Assembly (NCBI GenBank): GCA_964229545.1
Contig: CAXRDP010000057.1
Span: 1 to 47,125 of the forward strand
Source: UBA724 sp964229545
GTDB lineage: Bacteria > Bacteroidota > Bacteroidia > Flavobacteriales > Flavobacteriaceae
Length of the DNA stretch: 47,125 nucleotides
Direction of reading: 5' to 3'
Of this stretch, positions 32,354 to 43,200 are shown piece by piece. The position numbers and the translations under genes were made by a program. The notes beneath the pieces were generated by a model, which did no database searches, was not told the DNA's origin, and worked only from the letters and a program-made list of their open reading frames with translations. The first letter of the stretch is position 1; every line of letters begins with the position of its first letter.

Positions 32354-33334
32354 TTATACCAAATAAAAGAATGTAAATACAAATACCCAAACCAAGTCAA
32401 CAAAGTGCCAGTAAAGACCTACTTTTTCGACCATTTCATAGTGCCCTCTTCTTTCGTATGTGCCAATGATCACATTGAAAAAAATAATCAAATTGATAAG
32501 CACGCCCGAAAATACGTGGAATCCGTGAAAGCCAGTGATAAAAAAGAAGAAATTGGCAAACAATCGATTTCCATATTCATTTCGGATAAGGTTGGCGCCC
32601 TCTACCACATATACAGCTTGATTTAGTTTTTGAAGGGAAGCCTCTCGATCAAGCACAATCTTATGGCCCTTTTCGTCGAGTTGTTCTGTTTTGACCCTAA
32701 GACTTTCGTTGGCCGTAAAGCCAGCAACCACCTCTTGCACCGAATAGGTAGGCAAAGCAGACTCTGATGAAAACCAAAGACCATTTTTTCTTTGATGTTG
32801 GGTACGTTCTGTAGGGATATCAGCCGCAAACGATTCAAGTGCCACACGTTTGCCCGTACCGGCATTGACAAATTGAAGAATTTGCCCACCCTTGGTCTCC
32901 ACAGCGCCATATTGGCCTTTGATAAAGTTTTTCCACTCCCAAGCCTGAGAACCTAAGAAAATGGCACCTCCAACAATAGTCAGTAGCATATAAAACGCTA
33001 CTTTGTTTTTCTTCATATGATGACCTGCGTCTACTGCCAATACCATGGTCACAGAAGAAAAAATGAGAATAAAAGTCATCAAAGCCACATAATACATGGG
33101 CGCGTCTACACCATGCAAAAAAGGAAAGTGGTTAAAAACCTCGTCGGCTATGGGCCAAGAGTCGATAAACTTGAATCTTGAAAAACCATAGGCGACCAAA
33201 AATCCTGAAAAAGTTAAGGCGTCCGAAACGATGAAGAACCACATCATCATTTTGCCATAGCTGGCATTCAAGGGCTTATTGCCCCCGCCCCATACTTTTT
33301 CGTTTTCTGATTGATTGGTTAAAGTTGCGTCCAT
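32354..33334 (-). CDS. Haem-copper oxidase subunit III with a large loop insertion
   Basis: A 326-residue subunit III, five predicted helices. Helices 1-3 (about 28-50, 80-100, 112-132) end in GSQAWEWKNFIKG, the conserved glutamate-bearing segment; helix 4 contains ANFFFFITGFHGFHV with the conserved histidines and helix 5 ends LYWHFVDLVWVFVFTFFYLV. About 120 soluble residues (135-255) are inserted between helices 3 and 4, where common subunit III has a short loop. I recall subunits of similar length in Flavobacteria. The gene precedes subunit IV and follows a second, shorter subunit III gene. Confidence 0.9.
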   Translation of the reverse strand: MDATLTNQSENEKVWGGGNKPLNASYGKMMMWFFIVSDALTFSGFLVAYGFSRFKFIDSWPIADEVFNHFPFLHGVDAPMYYVALMTFILIFSSVTMVLAVDAGHHMKKNKVAFYMLLTIVGGAIFLGSQAWEWKNFIKGQYGAVETKGGQILQFVNAGTGKRVALESFAADIPTERTQHQRKNGLWFSSESALPTYSVQEVVAGFTANESLRVKTEQLDEKGHKIVLDREASLQKLNQAVYVVEGANLIRNEYGNRLFANFFFFITGFHGFHVFSGVLINLIIFFNVIIGTYERRGHYEMVEKVGLYWHFVDLVWVFVFTFFYLV

Positions 33335-33373
33335 AAAATTGAGTTGCGTATCAGGTGTACAAAAATAGATTAA

Positions 33374-33934
33374 TTATCTTAAAAAGTATAAAAAGACAAA
33401 CAAATAGAGCCATAAAAAGCCTAAGAAATGCCAGAAAGTGTGAGCAAGTGAAAAACCGAGTGGGTTCTGTTTATATTGGCCCCTATAATGATTGGTCAGT
33501 ACGACTGCTAGGACGACCAAACCTCCCGCCAAATGAGCTAAGTGAACTAGCACCAAAACATATAAAAAAGAAGTGGTGACATTGCTTTCCGCACCTGTAA
33601 AATAATATCCATCTGCTATCAAACTGCCAAAACCTTGAAATTGCAAGGCCACAAAAGCCAAAGCGAGACCCAAAGTAAGCCACAAACTTTTTCGACTCGA
33701 AGAGTTGTCTGTGTTTAGGTTTTTCTTGGCCCACCAAAAAGTGAGGCTGCTCAAAACGATCACAAGCGTGCTCCAATAAAAGGCAGAAGGCAACACAAAT
33801 GAATCCAACCAATCGGGACGAGATTTACTTACCACATAGGCGCTTGTCAAACCACCAAAAGTCATTGTGATGCTAATCATGGAAAACCACAACATCATTT
33901 TTTTGGCGCGTATTTGATTGGGCTCTAGACTCAT
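33374..33934 (-). CDS. Haem-copper oxidase subunit III, short paralogue
   Basis: A 186-residue five-helix protein of the subunit III family: MLWFSMISITMTFGGLTSAYVV in helix 1, LALAFVALQFQGFGSL in helix 3 (with glutamine where the glutamate is usual), VLVLVHLAHLAGGLVVLAVV in helix 4 and HTFWHFLGFLWLYLFVFLYFL in helix 5. It lies directly after ctaB, with no gap. Its partnership with the longer subunit III suggests that one complex uses two different III-type subunits, or that this is an assembly factor. Confidence 0.87.
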   Translation of the reverse strand: MSLEPNQIRAKKMMLWFSMISITMTFGGLTSAYVVSKSRPDWLDSFVLPSAFYWSTLVIVLSSLTFWWAKKNLNTDNSSSRKSLWLTLGLALAFVALQFQGFGSLIADGYYFTGAESNVTTSFLYVLVLVHLAHLAGGLVVLAVVLTNHYRGQYKQNPLGFSLAHTFWHFLGFLWLYLFVFLYFLR

Positions 33935-34840
33935 TTAAAGAATTTTATCAATGACATAAATGATTTGAATCACGGATATATATAGAATGCTAACAAACAA
34001 CAAGCGCTTGGCAGTTCCAGTATCTCGTTTTTGGTAAAGACGCATGGCCGCCACCAACATAAACAACCCACAAATAACTACCAAGATGGCTGCGGGCACA
34101 GACAATGTGAGCCTGCCCGTAATTCCGAAAACTGGGGCCACAGAAACCACTATGGTCCACAGCGTATACAATATGACTTGTAAGGCAGTACCACGGTCTC
34201 TTTTGCCAGTAGGCAACATATTGATCCCCACACGCTGATAATCGTCATACATCATCCAACCAATGGCCCAAAAATGGGGAAATTGCCAAAAGAACTGAAT
34301 CATAAACAAGGTGCCTGCTTCCAGCCCGAAAGACCCTGTGGCAGCCACCCAACCCAACATAAAGGGAATCGCACCAGGAAAAGCACCCACAAAAACTGCC
34401 AAAGCGGTTTTGGATTTAAGCGGTGTATACACGCTGGTGTATAAAAACATGGAAATGGCCGCAAACATGGCGGTCTTAGGGTTGATCATGTACAAAGCCG
34501 ACAAGCCTATGAGCGCCAACGCAGTGGCGGACCAAAAAGCATGAACTGCCCTCATCCTTCCTGCAGGTAGGGGACGGTTTTGGGTGCGAATCATTTGAGC
34601 GTCTAAGTCGCGCTCGATTATCTGGTTAAAGGCATTGGCTGCACCCGCAACGCCATAACCACCAACCAAAAGCAATATGATCTCTTGAATAAGAATGGTC
34701 TCAGCACCAAGTATGTATCCGGCTATGCTGGAAAATACCACACTCAAACTCAATCTAGATTTGGTAAGCAAGGCTAGGTCACGACTAACTTGCGCAAATG
34801 CGGGTAAAATTAGAGAGGCCTGTGTGGTGGTCTTTATCAT
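33935..34840 (-). CDS. ctaB: Protohaem IX farnesyltransferase (haem O synthase)
   Basis: A 301-residue UbiA-family prenyltransferase that attaches a farnesyl group to haem B for haem O and haem A synthesis. The first Asp-rich motif is NAFNQIIERDLDAQM, followed by the CtaB-specific RTQNRPLP, and the second motif appears as YDDYQRVGINMLP. About nine helices. I took ATG 34840 rather than a GTG six codons earlier, as it fits 16 bases after the -7 box. It is the first gene of the oxidase accessory operon. Confidence 0.95.
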   Translation of the reverse strand: MIKTTTQASLILPAFAQVSRDLALLTKSRLSLSVVFSSIAGYILGAETILIQEIILLLVGGYGVAGAANAFNQIIERDLDAQMIRTQNRPLPAGRMRAVHAFWSATALALIGLSALYMINPKTAMFAAISMFLYTSVYTPLKSKTALAVFVGAFPGAIPFMLGWVAATGSFGLEAGTLFMIQFFWQFPHFWAIGWMMYDDYQRVGINMLPTGKRDRGTALQVILYTLWTIVVSVAPVFGITGRLTLSVPAAILVVICGLFMLVAAMRLYQKRDTGTAKRLLFVSILYISVIQIIYVIDKIL

Positions 34841-34855
34841 CGTGCAATTAGGGCA

Positions 34856-34886
34856 CAAAGATACTGCTCAAAAGGAGTTTGAGCAA
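34856..34886 (-). promoter_or_regulatory. Bacteroidota-type promoter of the ctaB-cox accessory operon
   Basis: On the minus strand TTG (complement of 34884-34886), a 20-base spacer, and TATCTTTG (complement of 34856-34863), an exact TAnnTTTG, end 15 bases before ctaB. Spacer length and layout are the same as at the tig promoter. Confidence 0.65.
34865..34885. promoter_or_regulatory. palindrome filling the spacer of the ctaB promoter, candidate operator
   Basis: Arms TGCTCAAA and TTTGAGCA with a five-base centre (AGGAG), perfect over eight pairs. It occupies nearly the entire space between the two promoter elements. Alternative: an RNA hairpin after the upstream tonB gene, but there is no T run to make a terminator. 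Confidence 0.5.
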
Positions 34887-34918
34887 CCGAAAAGCCCAAA
34901 AAATATTTGAGGATCAGC

Positions 34919-35623
34919 CTATTGCAGTTTAAACGTTATGGGGATTCCATAGGGCACCCGAACCGGACGTCCGCGCTGTTTTCCAGGCGTCATTTTGGGC
35001 AACAAGCCGATAATGCGTTCTGCCTCTTCTATCAGGTTTTTGTCGGGTCCTCTAGATTGGATAGACGTCACATTGCCATGCTGATCGATTACAAAAGCTA
35101 CATTGACGCGCCCCTGAATACCCATCTCCTGTGCTATTTCGGGATAACGGAAATTCCTATGGATAAACTTATTGATGTTTTCTTCAAAACATGCTTTGCG
35201 TTCTGATTTAGGCACGTCTTCACAACCGGGGAAAACCGGTACATCCTCAATAATAGCAAAAGGCACATCGTCTATAACGATTTCTTCTTCAATGACTTCC
35301 ACATCTTCTATGATTTCTTCTTGAGTGGTTTCGGTCGATTCTATGATGGTTTCTTCAATCTCTTCTTCGTCCTCCACCACCAGAATCGTTCGGGTGACTT
35401 TGGGCGGTGGGGGCGGTGGTGGTGTTTTGATTTGCTCTGTAATGGGAATTTCGAGTTCTTCTATCTCTGTCACATCAATCACAGTAAAGTCGTAGTTAGA
35501 ACGGTCATAGGTTTTCCATTCAAGCATACGCCATGACACAAAAAGCATCAGGCACAAACCAATGGCAAAAAACAAACCGCTACTCTTACGAAGGTCTTTG
35601 TTGGGGGATTTTTTGGGGTTCAT
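34919..35623 (-). CDS. TonB-family energy transducer, second of a tandem pair
   Basis: A 234-residue periplasm-spanning protein that couples the proton-driven ExbBD complex to outer-membrane receptors. One N-terminal helix (about 15-32), a short proline run (TPPPPPPP near residue 70), then a remarkably acidic stretch of E, T and I to about 120, and the TonB C-terminal domain (about 145-234) with FRYPEIAQEMGIQGRV and MTPGKQRGRPVRVP. Two cysteines in PGCEDVPKSERKACF may form a disulphide ahead of the domain. It is a close paralogue of the gene upstream but separated from it by a terminator, and it precedes ctaB's promoter. Confidence 0.9.
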   Translation of the reverse strand: MNPKKSPNKDLRKSSGLFFAIGLCLMLFVSWRMLEWKTYDRSNYDFTVIDVTEIEELEIPITEQIKTPPPPPPPKVTRTILVVEDEEEIEETIIESTETTQEEIIEDVEVIEEEIVIDDVPFAIIEDVPVFPGCEDVPKSERKACFEENINKFIHRNFRYPEIAQEMGIQGRVNVAFVIDQHGNVTSIQSRGPDKNLIEEAERIIGLLPKMTPGKQRGRPVRVPYGIPITFKLQ

Positions 35624-35684
35624 AATACAAGTTTTGGGTCACCTTAAAGGTAATTTTTATACCCCAAAACTCCAAACAACGTGC

Positions 35685-35710
35685 CAAAAAAAACCCGGCA
35701 GCGCCGGGTT
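35685..35710 (-). terminator. intrinsic terminator between the two TonB genes
   Basis: An eight-pair GC-rich stem, AACCCGGC and GCCGGGTT with AGC loop, followed on the minus strand by eight T. It stops transcripts coming from the upstream TonB gene, whose stop codon is five bases before the stem. Confidence 0.9.
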
Positions 35711-35714
35711 GGTA

Positions 35715-36416
35715 TTATTGTAAACGGAAGGTGATCGGAATACTGAAGGGAACCCGTACCGGACGCCCACGCTGTTTGCCTGGAGTCATGTTTGGCAATT
35801 TGCCTATGATACGCTGCGCTTCTTTTTCCAAGTTTTTGTCTGGACCGCGTGTGCGAATGCCGGTGATAGAACCATCCTTCGATATGATAAACTGCACATA
35901 AACCCGACCTTGAATACCCATTTCTTGGGCAATTTCAGGATAGCGAAAGTTGCGATTGATGTGTTTTTGTATTTGTTCCTGAAAACAATCACGTCTTTGG
36001 CTTTTAGGCACATTTTCACAACCTGGGTACACAGGTACGTCTTCAATGATGGCAAAAGGAACATCTACATCAAGGTCTTCCTCAATGACTTCTACCTCTT
36101 CGATAATCTCCTCTTGAGTGGTTTCGGTAGACTCAATAATGGTCTCCTCAACTTCTTCCTCGTCTTCAACAACCTCGATGATTTCAGGGGCTGGTGGGGG
36201 AGGCGGTGGTGGCGGAGTTTTTAATTGTTCAGTAAGTGGTACTTCTTCATCGTCATCAGCATCTACATCCAGAGCTTGGTATGCGTAGTTGGAGCGATCA
36301 TATGTTTTCCACTCTATAGCCTGCCAAGAAATAAACAGAATGGCACACAAGCCAATGGCAAAATACAGACTGCTGTTTTTGTTGAGATCCGCTTTTGGAT
36401 TTTTTTTGGGTTGCAT
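35715..36416 (-). CDS. TonB-family energy transducer, first of a tandem pair
   Basis: A 233-residue TonB with the same plan as its neighbour: N-terminal helix (about 16-33), TPPPPPPPP, an acidic E/T/I-rich segment, and the C-terminal TonB domain with FRYPEIAQEMGIQGRVYVQF and the same MTPGKQRGRPVRVP end. The pairs GC and DC (PGCENVPKSQRRDCF) are conserved. The segments between domains have diverged while both ends are nearly unchanged. It has its own terminator, so the two copies are likely transcribed separately, and may differ in expression. Confidence 0.9.
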   Translation of the reverse strand: MQPKKNPKADLNKNSSLYFAIGLCAILFISWQAIEWKTYDRSNYAYQALDVDADDDEEVPLTEQLKTPPPPPPPPAPEIIEVVEDEEEVEETIIESTETTQEEIIEEVEVIEEDLDVDVPFAIIEDVPVYPGCENVPKSQRRDCFQEQIQKHINRNFRYPEIAQEMGIQGRVYVQFIISKDGSITGIRTRGPDKNLEKEAQRIIGKLPNMTPGKQRGRPVRVPFSIPITFRLQ

Positions 36417-36472
36417 GAATAAATTTTCGAGTCAGCTAAAATAACAATTTTTAGTTGAGAACCACAAGTGTT

Positions 36473-36838
36473 CTATGAAACTTTAGGCCACAGAAACACC
36501 ACAAGCGAAGCTGCAACGATGCCAATGCCATTGGCGAGAAGGTCATAACCATCCATCTTTCGATCAATTGGCAATAAGGCTTGTAAACATTCTAGCAACA
36601 ATCCAAGTGCCAATAACGAGAATACAACATACAGTTGTTTTCTCTGATTGCCTTGGGCATAGGTGGAAAGCCAACCTATAGTTAACATAAAATAATAAAC
36701 GCCATGAATAAGCTTGTCTGACAACGAAAAAGTAAGGGGCTCGATATGGCGTGGGGGGAGTAAACTGCCAACTATGGCCAAAAATGTCAGCCCATAGGTA
36801 GCTACCTTAATCCAGAAATCAACCTTTGATAAGCGCAT
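36473..36838 (-). CDS. VanZ-like membrane protein
   Basis: A 121-residue protein with four predicted membrane segments. SDKLIHGVYYFMLTIGW and the later LLECLQALLPIDRKMDGYDLLANGIGIV fit the VanZ-like family, whose conserved residues are a D/K-H and an E..Q...R...D pattern. Function is unknown; VanZ gives low teicoplanin resistance. The real start is ATG 36838, inside the gcvH 3' end (20-base overlap); the upstream open frame is only the gcvH sequence read in another frame. Neighbourhood sprA-gcvH-VanZ is familiar from Flavobacteria. Confidence 0.82.
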   Translation of the reverse strand: MRLSKVDFWIKVATYGLTFLAIVGSLLPPRHIEPLTFSLSDKLIHGVYYFMLTIGWLSTYAQGNQRKQLYVVFSLLALGLLLECLQALLPIDRKMDGYDLLANGIGIVAASLVVFLWPKVS

Positions 36839-37199
36839 CGTAAGCATCTGCATCAAGCAAATCATCCAGCTCAGAAGCGTCAGAAAATTCAATTTTGACC
36901 ATCCATCCCGCACCATAAGGGTCTGTATTGACCAACTCCGGTGTGGCTTCCAAATCCTCATTAAAAGCAACAACCGTTCCGCTTACAGGTGCGAACAAAT
37001 CAGAAACAGTTTTTACAGCCTCCACGGTGCCAAAAACCGCTTCACGATCCACAGCCTCATCAAGTGTGTCGACTTCTACATAAACAATATCTCCCAATTC
37101 ACTTTGGGCAAAATCTGTAATTCCAACTGTGGCAAGGTTTCCTTCGATAGAAATCCACTCGTGGTCTTTGGTGTATTTAAGATTTGATGGGATGTTCAT
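36819..37199 (-). CDS. gcvH: Glycine cleavage system H protein
   Basis: A 126-residue lipoyl carrier. The lipoylated lysine is K63 in VEAVKTVSD, after TVGITDFAQSELGDIVYVEV and before the second beta-hairpin GTVVAFNEDLEATPELVN. H protein shuttles the aminomethyl group between GcvP and GcvT, neither of which is here. It lies 41 bases after sprA and overlaps the VanZ-like gene. Confidence 0.96.
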   Translation of the reverse strand: MNIPSNLKYTKDHEWISIEGNLATVGITDFAQSELGDIVYVEVDTLDEAVDREAVFGTVEAVKTVSDLFAPVSGTVVAFNEDLEATPELVNTDPYGAGWMVKIEFSDASELDDLLDADAYDALIKG

Positions 37200-37240
37200 T
37201 GCGTATTAATTATAAGTATGTAAAAGAAAGCATTTTATAT

Positions 37241-40200
37241 CTAATTACCAAAGTTGTAACGCAGGGTGATACCCGATCGAATGTTGGTCTGGGGGAAAGC
37301 CGTCGAAATAGCAAACTTTGAGAAATTATGGTCATAAAAAAACAAAGCGGTCAGGTTGCGCGACAAGGCATAGTCTGCCGAGAATTTTAAGGACCACAAT
37401 CGTTGACCGGCTGTCACCTGATTGTTTAAAAGATCAAGGTTCCTGATGATGGTGATGTTGTCACGAACCGACAAATCCGCTTTAAAATTGATATCCCCTT
37501 TGAGGGTTGTTTTTTTGCCGCCCAAATTGGTTTTAAAAGGCACCGATTTTAGCCTGTAACCCATCCCTAAAGTGAATTCTTTTCCGCTAGTTTCGGTCAG
37601 CAGGTTGTTGTCCAAACTCAGCGACAGCGCACGATCTCTTCGAATTTCAGTGCTAAATTGTATGCTATTCTTAAGCTCAAAATCTATTTTGATCAAAGGA
37701 TTAAACTCCTCAACCAAATTGACATTGGTATAAAGAATTTCATTCAAAAAGTTTCCTCCCTGATCCAAGGCATTGGGCGCATCAGGGTTGTATTCCAAAT
37801 TGGTATTAAACGCATTGAGGGTATGACTGGCGCGATAGCCGTGGGCCAAAGAAAATCTGCGGAAATGTTTTTTGAAAAACTTCATTCGCATCAAGCCGGT
37901 GTATTGCAGAGACCAATTGGGCAGGGGCGTACTGCGGGTAGCTCCCAAATCCACGGTCTGCACATCACTGCCCGAATAGGCAGCGAGGAAGGCCGGAATC
38001 AACACCGCTTGATTGGTCTTTCCATAGCCTCTTGGAAAGCCATCTGCATCAACATCATTGGGGTCGAGTCCTCTGGCATTGGCCAAACGTTGTGCCACCG
38101 CGAGTCGGTTGGACTTTAAATTCTCAAAAGTTTGGTCATCCACCTCCCCAGAAGAAAATGCGGTTTTTATCAATATGGTCGAGATTTCAAAATTTCCATA
38201 TTGAATGGGCGTCAGTGGCTGATAGCTTCCGTTACTCACCAAGAAGTTTTCCGCATTGTTTTCGGAATAATTACGATTTCCGTTGAGCTCCAACTGCATG
38301 CCCTCTAGCAAATCGACTTCGGCTGTATAGCTAAATTGGGTATTATGGACTTGGGTAAACTGCTCATTAAAATTAGGGAACTCCGTAAGCCAACCTCTTT
38401 TGGCTGCCTCAAAACGAATGTCTCTCTGGTCTCCCAAAGAAAATGCCAAGCCGGGATTTGAGGTGCCGAAAAACCCAATATTTTGGGTATAACCGGGCAA
38501 TACGGTTCCGTTGTTTTCACTGTAACTAAACTGCACCCTTCGCACCGCAGTCGTCAGTCCGATGAGGGAGTTGAGGATTTGCGTTTTGGTTTTTTTTCGG
38601 GCAGAAGCCTTTCGGTTTTTCTCAAGTTTCAAAGCCCTATATAATATATTTAAGTTCAAATTGGCATTGAGGTTGTGGGTATTAGCGTTCTGTATGGTAT
38701 TGACCACACCCAAAGCATTGCCTTGATCATCCGCTACCTGGCTCAAAGCTGAAGAACCTCGCTGCCAGTTAAAATCCCCTGAATAGCTATAGGTACCATC
38801 CATAAAGCTCAAAAGCGGGATGAGTCGGAACGGAATGTTATAGGTCAGGCCAAATCGCTGGTTAAATCGGTCTTGGTCTCCAAAATCCCAAAAACCATCC
38901 CAAATGTCGAGTTCTTGATTGACCACCGTGGCTCCCGTGGCATCACTTTCAAAATAATTTCTGACAATATGGTTGCTAGTAGCTGTAAAATCAAAACGCA
39001 AAGAGTTGGTCAGGTTGTGATTGAGGGTAAAAATCCAATCAAACAAATAGTTTCGTTGTTGCAATTCTGGCAAAGCCAATTGACGTGCTGCATCGACCCC
39101 CTCCAAATAGACCTCCCTAAAGCGCTGGCTATTAAAAGTCCGATTGATATTGGCTGATAACGAAATATTGGTGGGTATGGGATTGAGGTTGATGGCGCTC
39201 AGCCACTGCAAATATTTTTTGGAGCGTAGGAAATTGTTTTTAGCCAAGGGCTCTATAGTCAATGGATTGAAATTGTACTGATATCCTGCACCCATGCGCA
39301 CATTTCTGTAGGTGTAATCTTCGATTTCATAGTCGTTGCGCTTTTCTTCATTGTAGGCGTATGAAAAATCAAAATTTTCGATATCAAAAAAGTCTTTTTT
39401 CTGCTCCGGACCCCGTTGTTTGCGAACCCCAATCAGGTTGATGCTTTTCAGCTTGGTGTAGCTGATGGCTTGGTTGCGAATGGAGTCTCTTTGGGAGGAA
39501 CGTTCAGAAGCATCCAAACGATCTTGCAATTCGAGATCTTGGTAGAACGGGTCGTATTTGGGGGTTACAAATTCCTCGGAAAAGCTGTAGCTAACCGGCA
39601 GCTGAACCCCCCATTTTTTGGGCAACAATTGCCCCATATTTACATTCGTATTCACCCCATATCCATGCACATCTTCCTGACTGCGCTGGTTGGGTGTCTG
39701 GTCGATATTGCCAAAACCAACCGTGGATATGTTACCATTTAGGTTGACCGTAGCAAAATCTGCAATATTGGCATCGAGTTCGGCCACAGCCGCCCAACCC
39801 CCTTGGGTGTCGATTTCTGAAAGGCGCAATTCATTGAACCACACCTCCCCATAGAGTTGATCACCGGCCGTTTGTGATGGGTTTTTAACCCCGACCATCA
39901 AGGTACGGATTTGCCCAATTGTGGGGTTCCCTTTGATGGCAACCTTATACTTGCGGTCACCTGGTAAAGATGATATGGCTGTAAATTCATCTATGAGTTC
40001 CAAATCCTCATTGAAGTAGGTGGCACCTTCAAAATTGCGTTGGGTAATCGCAGCAGCTTTGATGCGCGTCAACAAGTCCAAAGGAATGTCAATCGAGTTG
40101 CTTTGGGGTTGCCACACTTCCTCTGCAGTCAGATTGTTGGAAACCCCTTGGGTATAAGCGGTGGGTTTGAGTGGCACCTCTATTTGATAATAATTTTCTG

Positions 40201-43200
40201 TCAAATCGGTTCCGATTCGCAGAAAGGCCACCAATCGTTTGTCAAAATCTTCTTGTGCCCCGGAACCTGGCAATGAGGGTTGGTTAGGTAGCGACTCTGC
40301 ATGCACAAACATCTTCAGTCGCTTGTACTGGCGCATATCGATGTCGATACTTTTATAAACCCCTCTCGAATCTTCGGGTTCTAGGTCTTGCACCCTCAAG
40401 GATAGTGACTGCTCATTCTGGCGGATTGTGGTGTTGAAATTGTTCAACTGCTCACGCTCCACGCCGGGGGGCAATTTGTAGTTGATCGGAATGCGATTTT
40501 CGTTTTCTAGTATGTTTACCGTGCTGATATCAAAACTGGTATTAGGGTGATTGATATTGTCGTTGTTTAGGGGTGAAGTATAGCGTATCCAATCCCCTCT
40601 AACAATGTCAAGGGTTCCAAAGCGCAGTACCACAGGCTTGGTAAAGCCTTTGAGCCACATACGCATAAAACGTATGGAACGCAAATCCGAAATTCCGTTT
40701 ACAGCCTCAAAAAAGGGCATAAAAGCCGGACTGTCATAATATTCGGGAAGCACCGGAATTTTAAACTGCAACCAGCGCGAGGTGGTCGAGGTTCCATTGG
40801 GGAGTTGCACATTGGTATTGACCCGAACATCCGCCAAGAAAGGATGTGCCCCCACTTGCATATTCTTTTGAATAGGAATGCGGTATTCAAAATAACTGTC
40901 TATGGTGTTCATGGTGTTGTCCACGTTCAAATCTTCCGAGTCCGGACGGGTATAAGACCCTCGGTTGTTTTCGGTGACTTGCAGGATGGAGTTTCCGTCA
41001 GTGCCGTTGTAGCGCTTGTAGCGATCGAGCACAGAGCCACTGGCTTGTAAGAAATATTGGTAATTATCCCCCGCAGGGTCATCAGAGGGGCCGTTGGTAT
41101 AGACCACTCCCTCGTCTGAGTCTGCCAACCCATCAAAACCGACGTCTTGCAAACTTCTATTGTCTGCCGATGCGTCAAAAGCATACACAAGCGATTGGGT
41201 GGCCGGCGTACGTCCCCAGCCGGTCGTGTGGGTCAGGGCGGCGCCGTCTGTGCCGGGCAAGCCGTTTTCGTATTGTTTGCGTCCGTCTCGCAACACATCT
41301 TCAGAAATGCTTCCCAGATTAAAAATCAAATCTCCCAAAGAGTCGTTGTCCAACTCGGGATTGTTGGAAAAAGTGTCCAACAACCAAAACTCAATATACT
41401 CCACGTTGGCTTGGTCGAAATTGGTGGTTGTCAGTGCCCTTGTGATACCGGCCCAGTGTTCATCAATGTTGGCTGTAAATTCGGCAGCTGTACTGTTGTT
41501 ATAAGGTCCTTTTTCGGCTGGATAGTAGGCCAAATCCATGGTGTATTGCACCGAGGTCTGTCCCTGAACCAAGTCTTGTTGAGGGAATATTTCTTCTATA
41601 AAAATACGGCGGGTTTCGTCGCGTGACATATCATTGTCACTGATTTCAGAAGGACGCCGACTCGAATAGAAAATGGGGTCTATGTTGTACCACGCCAAGC
41701 GCGCGCGTCCATACCCCGAACGCAAATCATCAACAGCTACGGCACTTCCCTCCACATTGGCAGCAGGCACACTCGACAAAGACCAAGACAACACATCACG
41801 CATGTCTAAGTTGCTTTGCGCTCCCTCAAAATCATCCACATAGGTAGTGGCACGGCCTTCAAATTCGGCCCCACGGGGACTGCGCGATAGCAAGTAGGCG
41901 ATCTCACCCTGAAAGGAAATGTTTGACGGAACTTCGGTGTCTATGTTGGGCAATTTGTTGGCCATGCGCGTCAAGAAAGGAACTTCTTTGGAAAAATTAC
42001 CGCTCAACCCAAACATGGTATTGTTTACAGGCTCCAATCCGTAATTGGCTTTTTGGGTCAGTGGACGCTCGCTCAAATTCATTACTGTGGCACCCATCAA
42101 AAAGGTATCGCTGAATTTATGCTCCACATTGACACCCGTAAAACGTTTCTTTTGCTGACCGAAAAATGAGTTATTTTCTGTAGAAACTTCAATGGGAATG
42201 TTGGAGTTTTTTAAGCCCTCATCCAAAATTGTAACACGGCCCAGTTGGTAATTTACCGTATAATCCACACCCTCTTGCAACAGCCTTCCTCCGGCTGACA
42301 CACGCACCGAACCCCTTGGCACATTGAATGCACCCAAAGATATTCCGCCTCCACCTCCACTCGAACGATACCGCCCTTTGAGCTGGAATTTGTTTTGAGA
42401 TGCAAAATCCTCTGCTTCCGCTTGGGTTAGTTTGTAGAGTTCTGGAAAAACATATTTCTTTTGATTGGCATTAAAGCTCGCCGGAATGTCATAGTCTTCA
42501 GAATTGGAAGACTGTAATTTTTCAAACAAAAAAGAACCAAAAGGCTCTACGGCGGGGAAAATAATACGGCCATTTTCACGATCGACCGTAACCCCATCAA
42601 CAAAATCAAAAAAGCCATCACCTCCGTTTTGTATGTCATTGTACACATTGAGTTTGTCCAAACCAAATACCGCCAACAAAACTTGCTCATCCAAGGTCTC
42701 GGGCCAAATATTGGCATCTGCAGGTGTGATGTAATTGATCGGAGAAGGATCTGTGTATAGTAGGTTAAACACAAAGCCCTCTTGGTCAAGTTGGTAAGCG
42801 CCGATGTTATAAATATTTTTCATCATCAAGTCCCAAACAGGTTGTTCCACCTGAGTCAAAGGACTTCGAAGCAATTTCACCACCAAACTGTTGTTAGTCA
42901 GCTGTTGGTTGGGCTGGCCAATACCTCCTGTCACACTGGTCGATGGGATGCCGTCTCCAGCAAATTCTCCTACTTGGTAGGTCTGACCGCCGAGGGTAAA
43001 CTGATAGGCCACCGCCAATACTTCGTCGTTGCCCAATTTTTGATTTAGGGATATATAACCCAGTTGCGAGTGAAAACTGTACTCGTTGGAATTGAGTTTT
43101 CGGGCACTTTCCAATACGGCATAATCAACTCCTTCTTGCACCACGGCAGATAGGGTGCCGAACCCATCAGTTGTTGTGGCAATGTCACGGATTTGGTCGG

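Noticed and set aside
36839..36973. Longer N-terminus for the VanZ-like protein
   Set aside because: These codons are the gcvH sequence in another frame; the family-like helix begins after ATG 36838.
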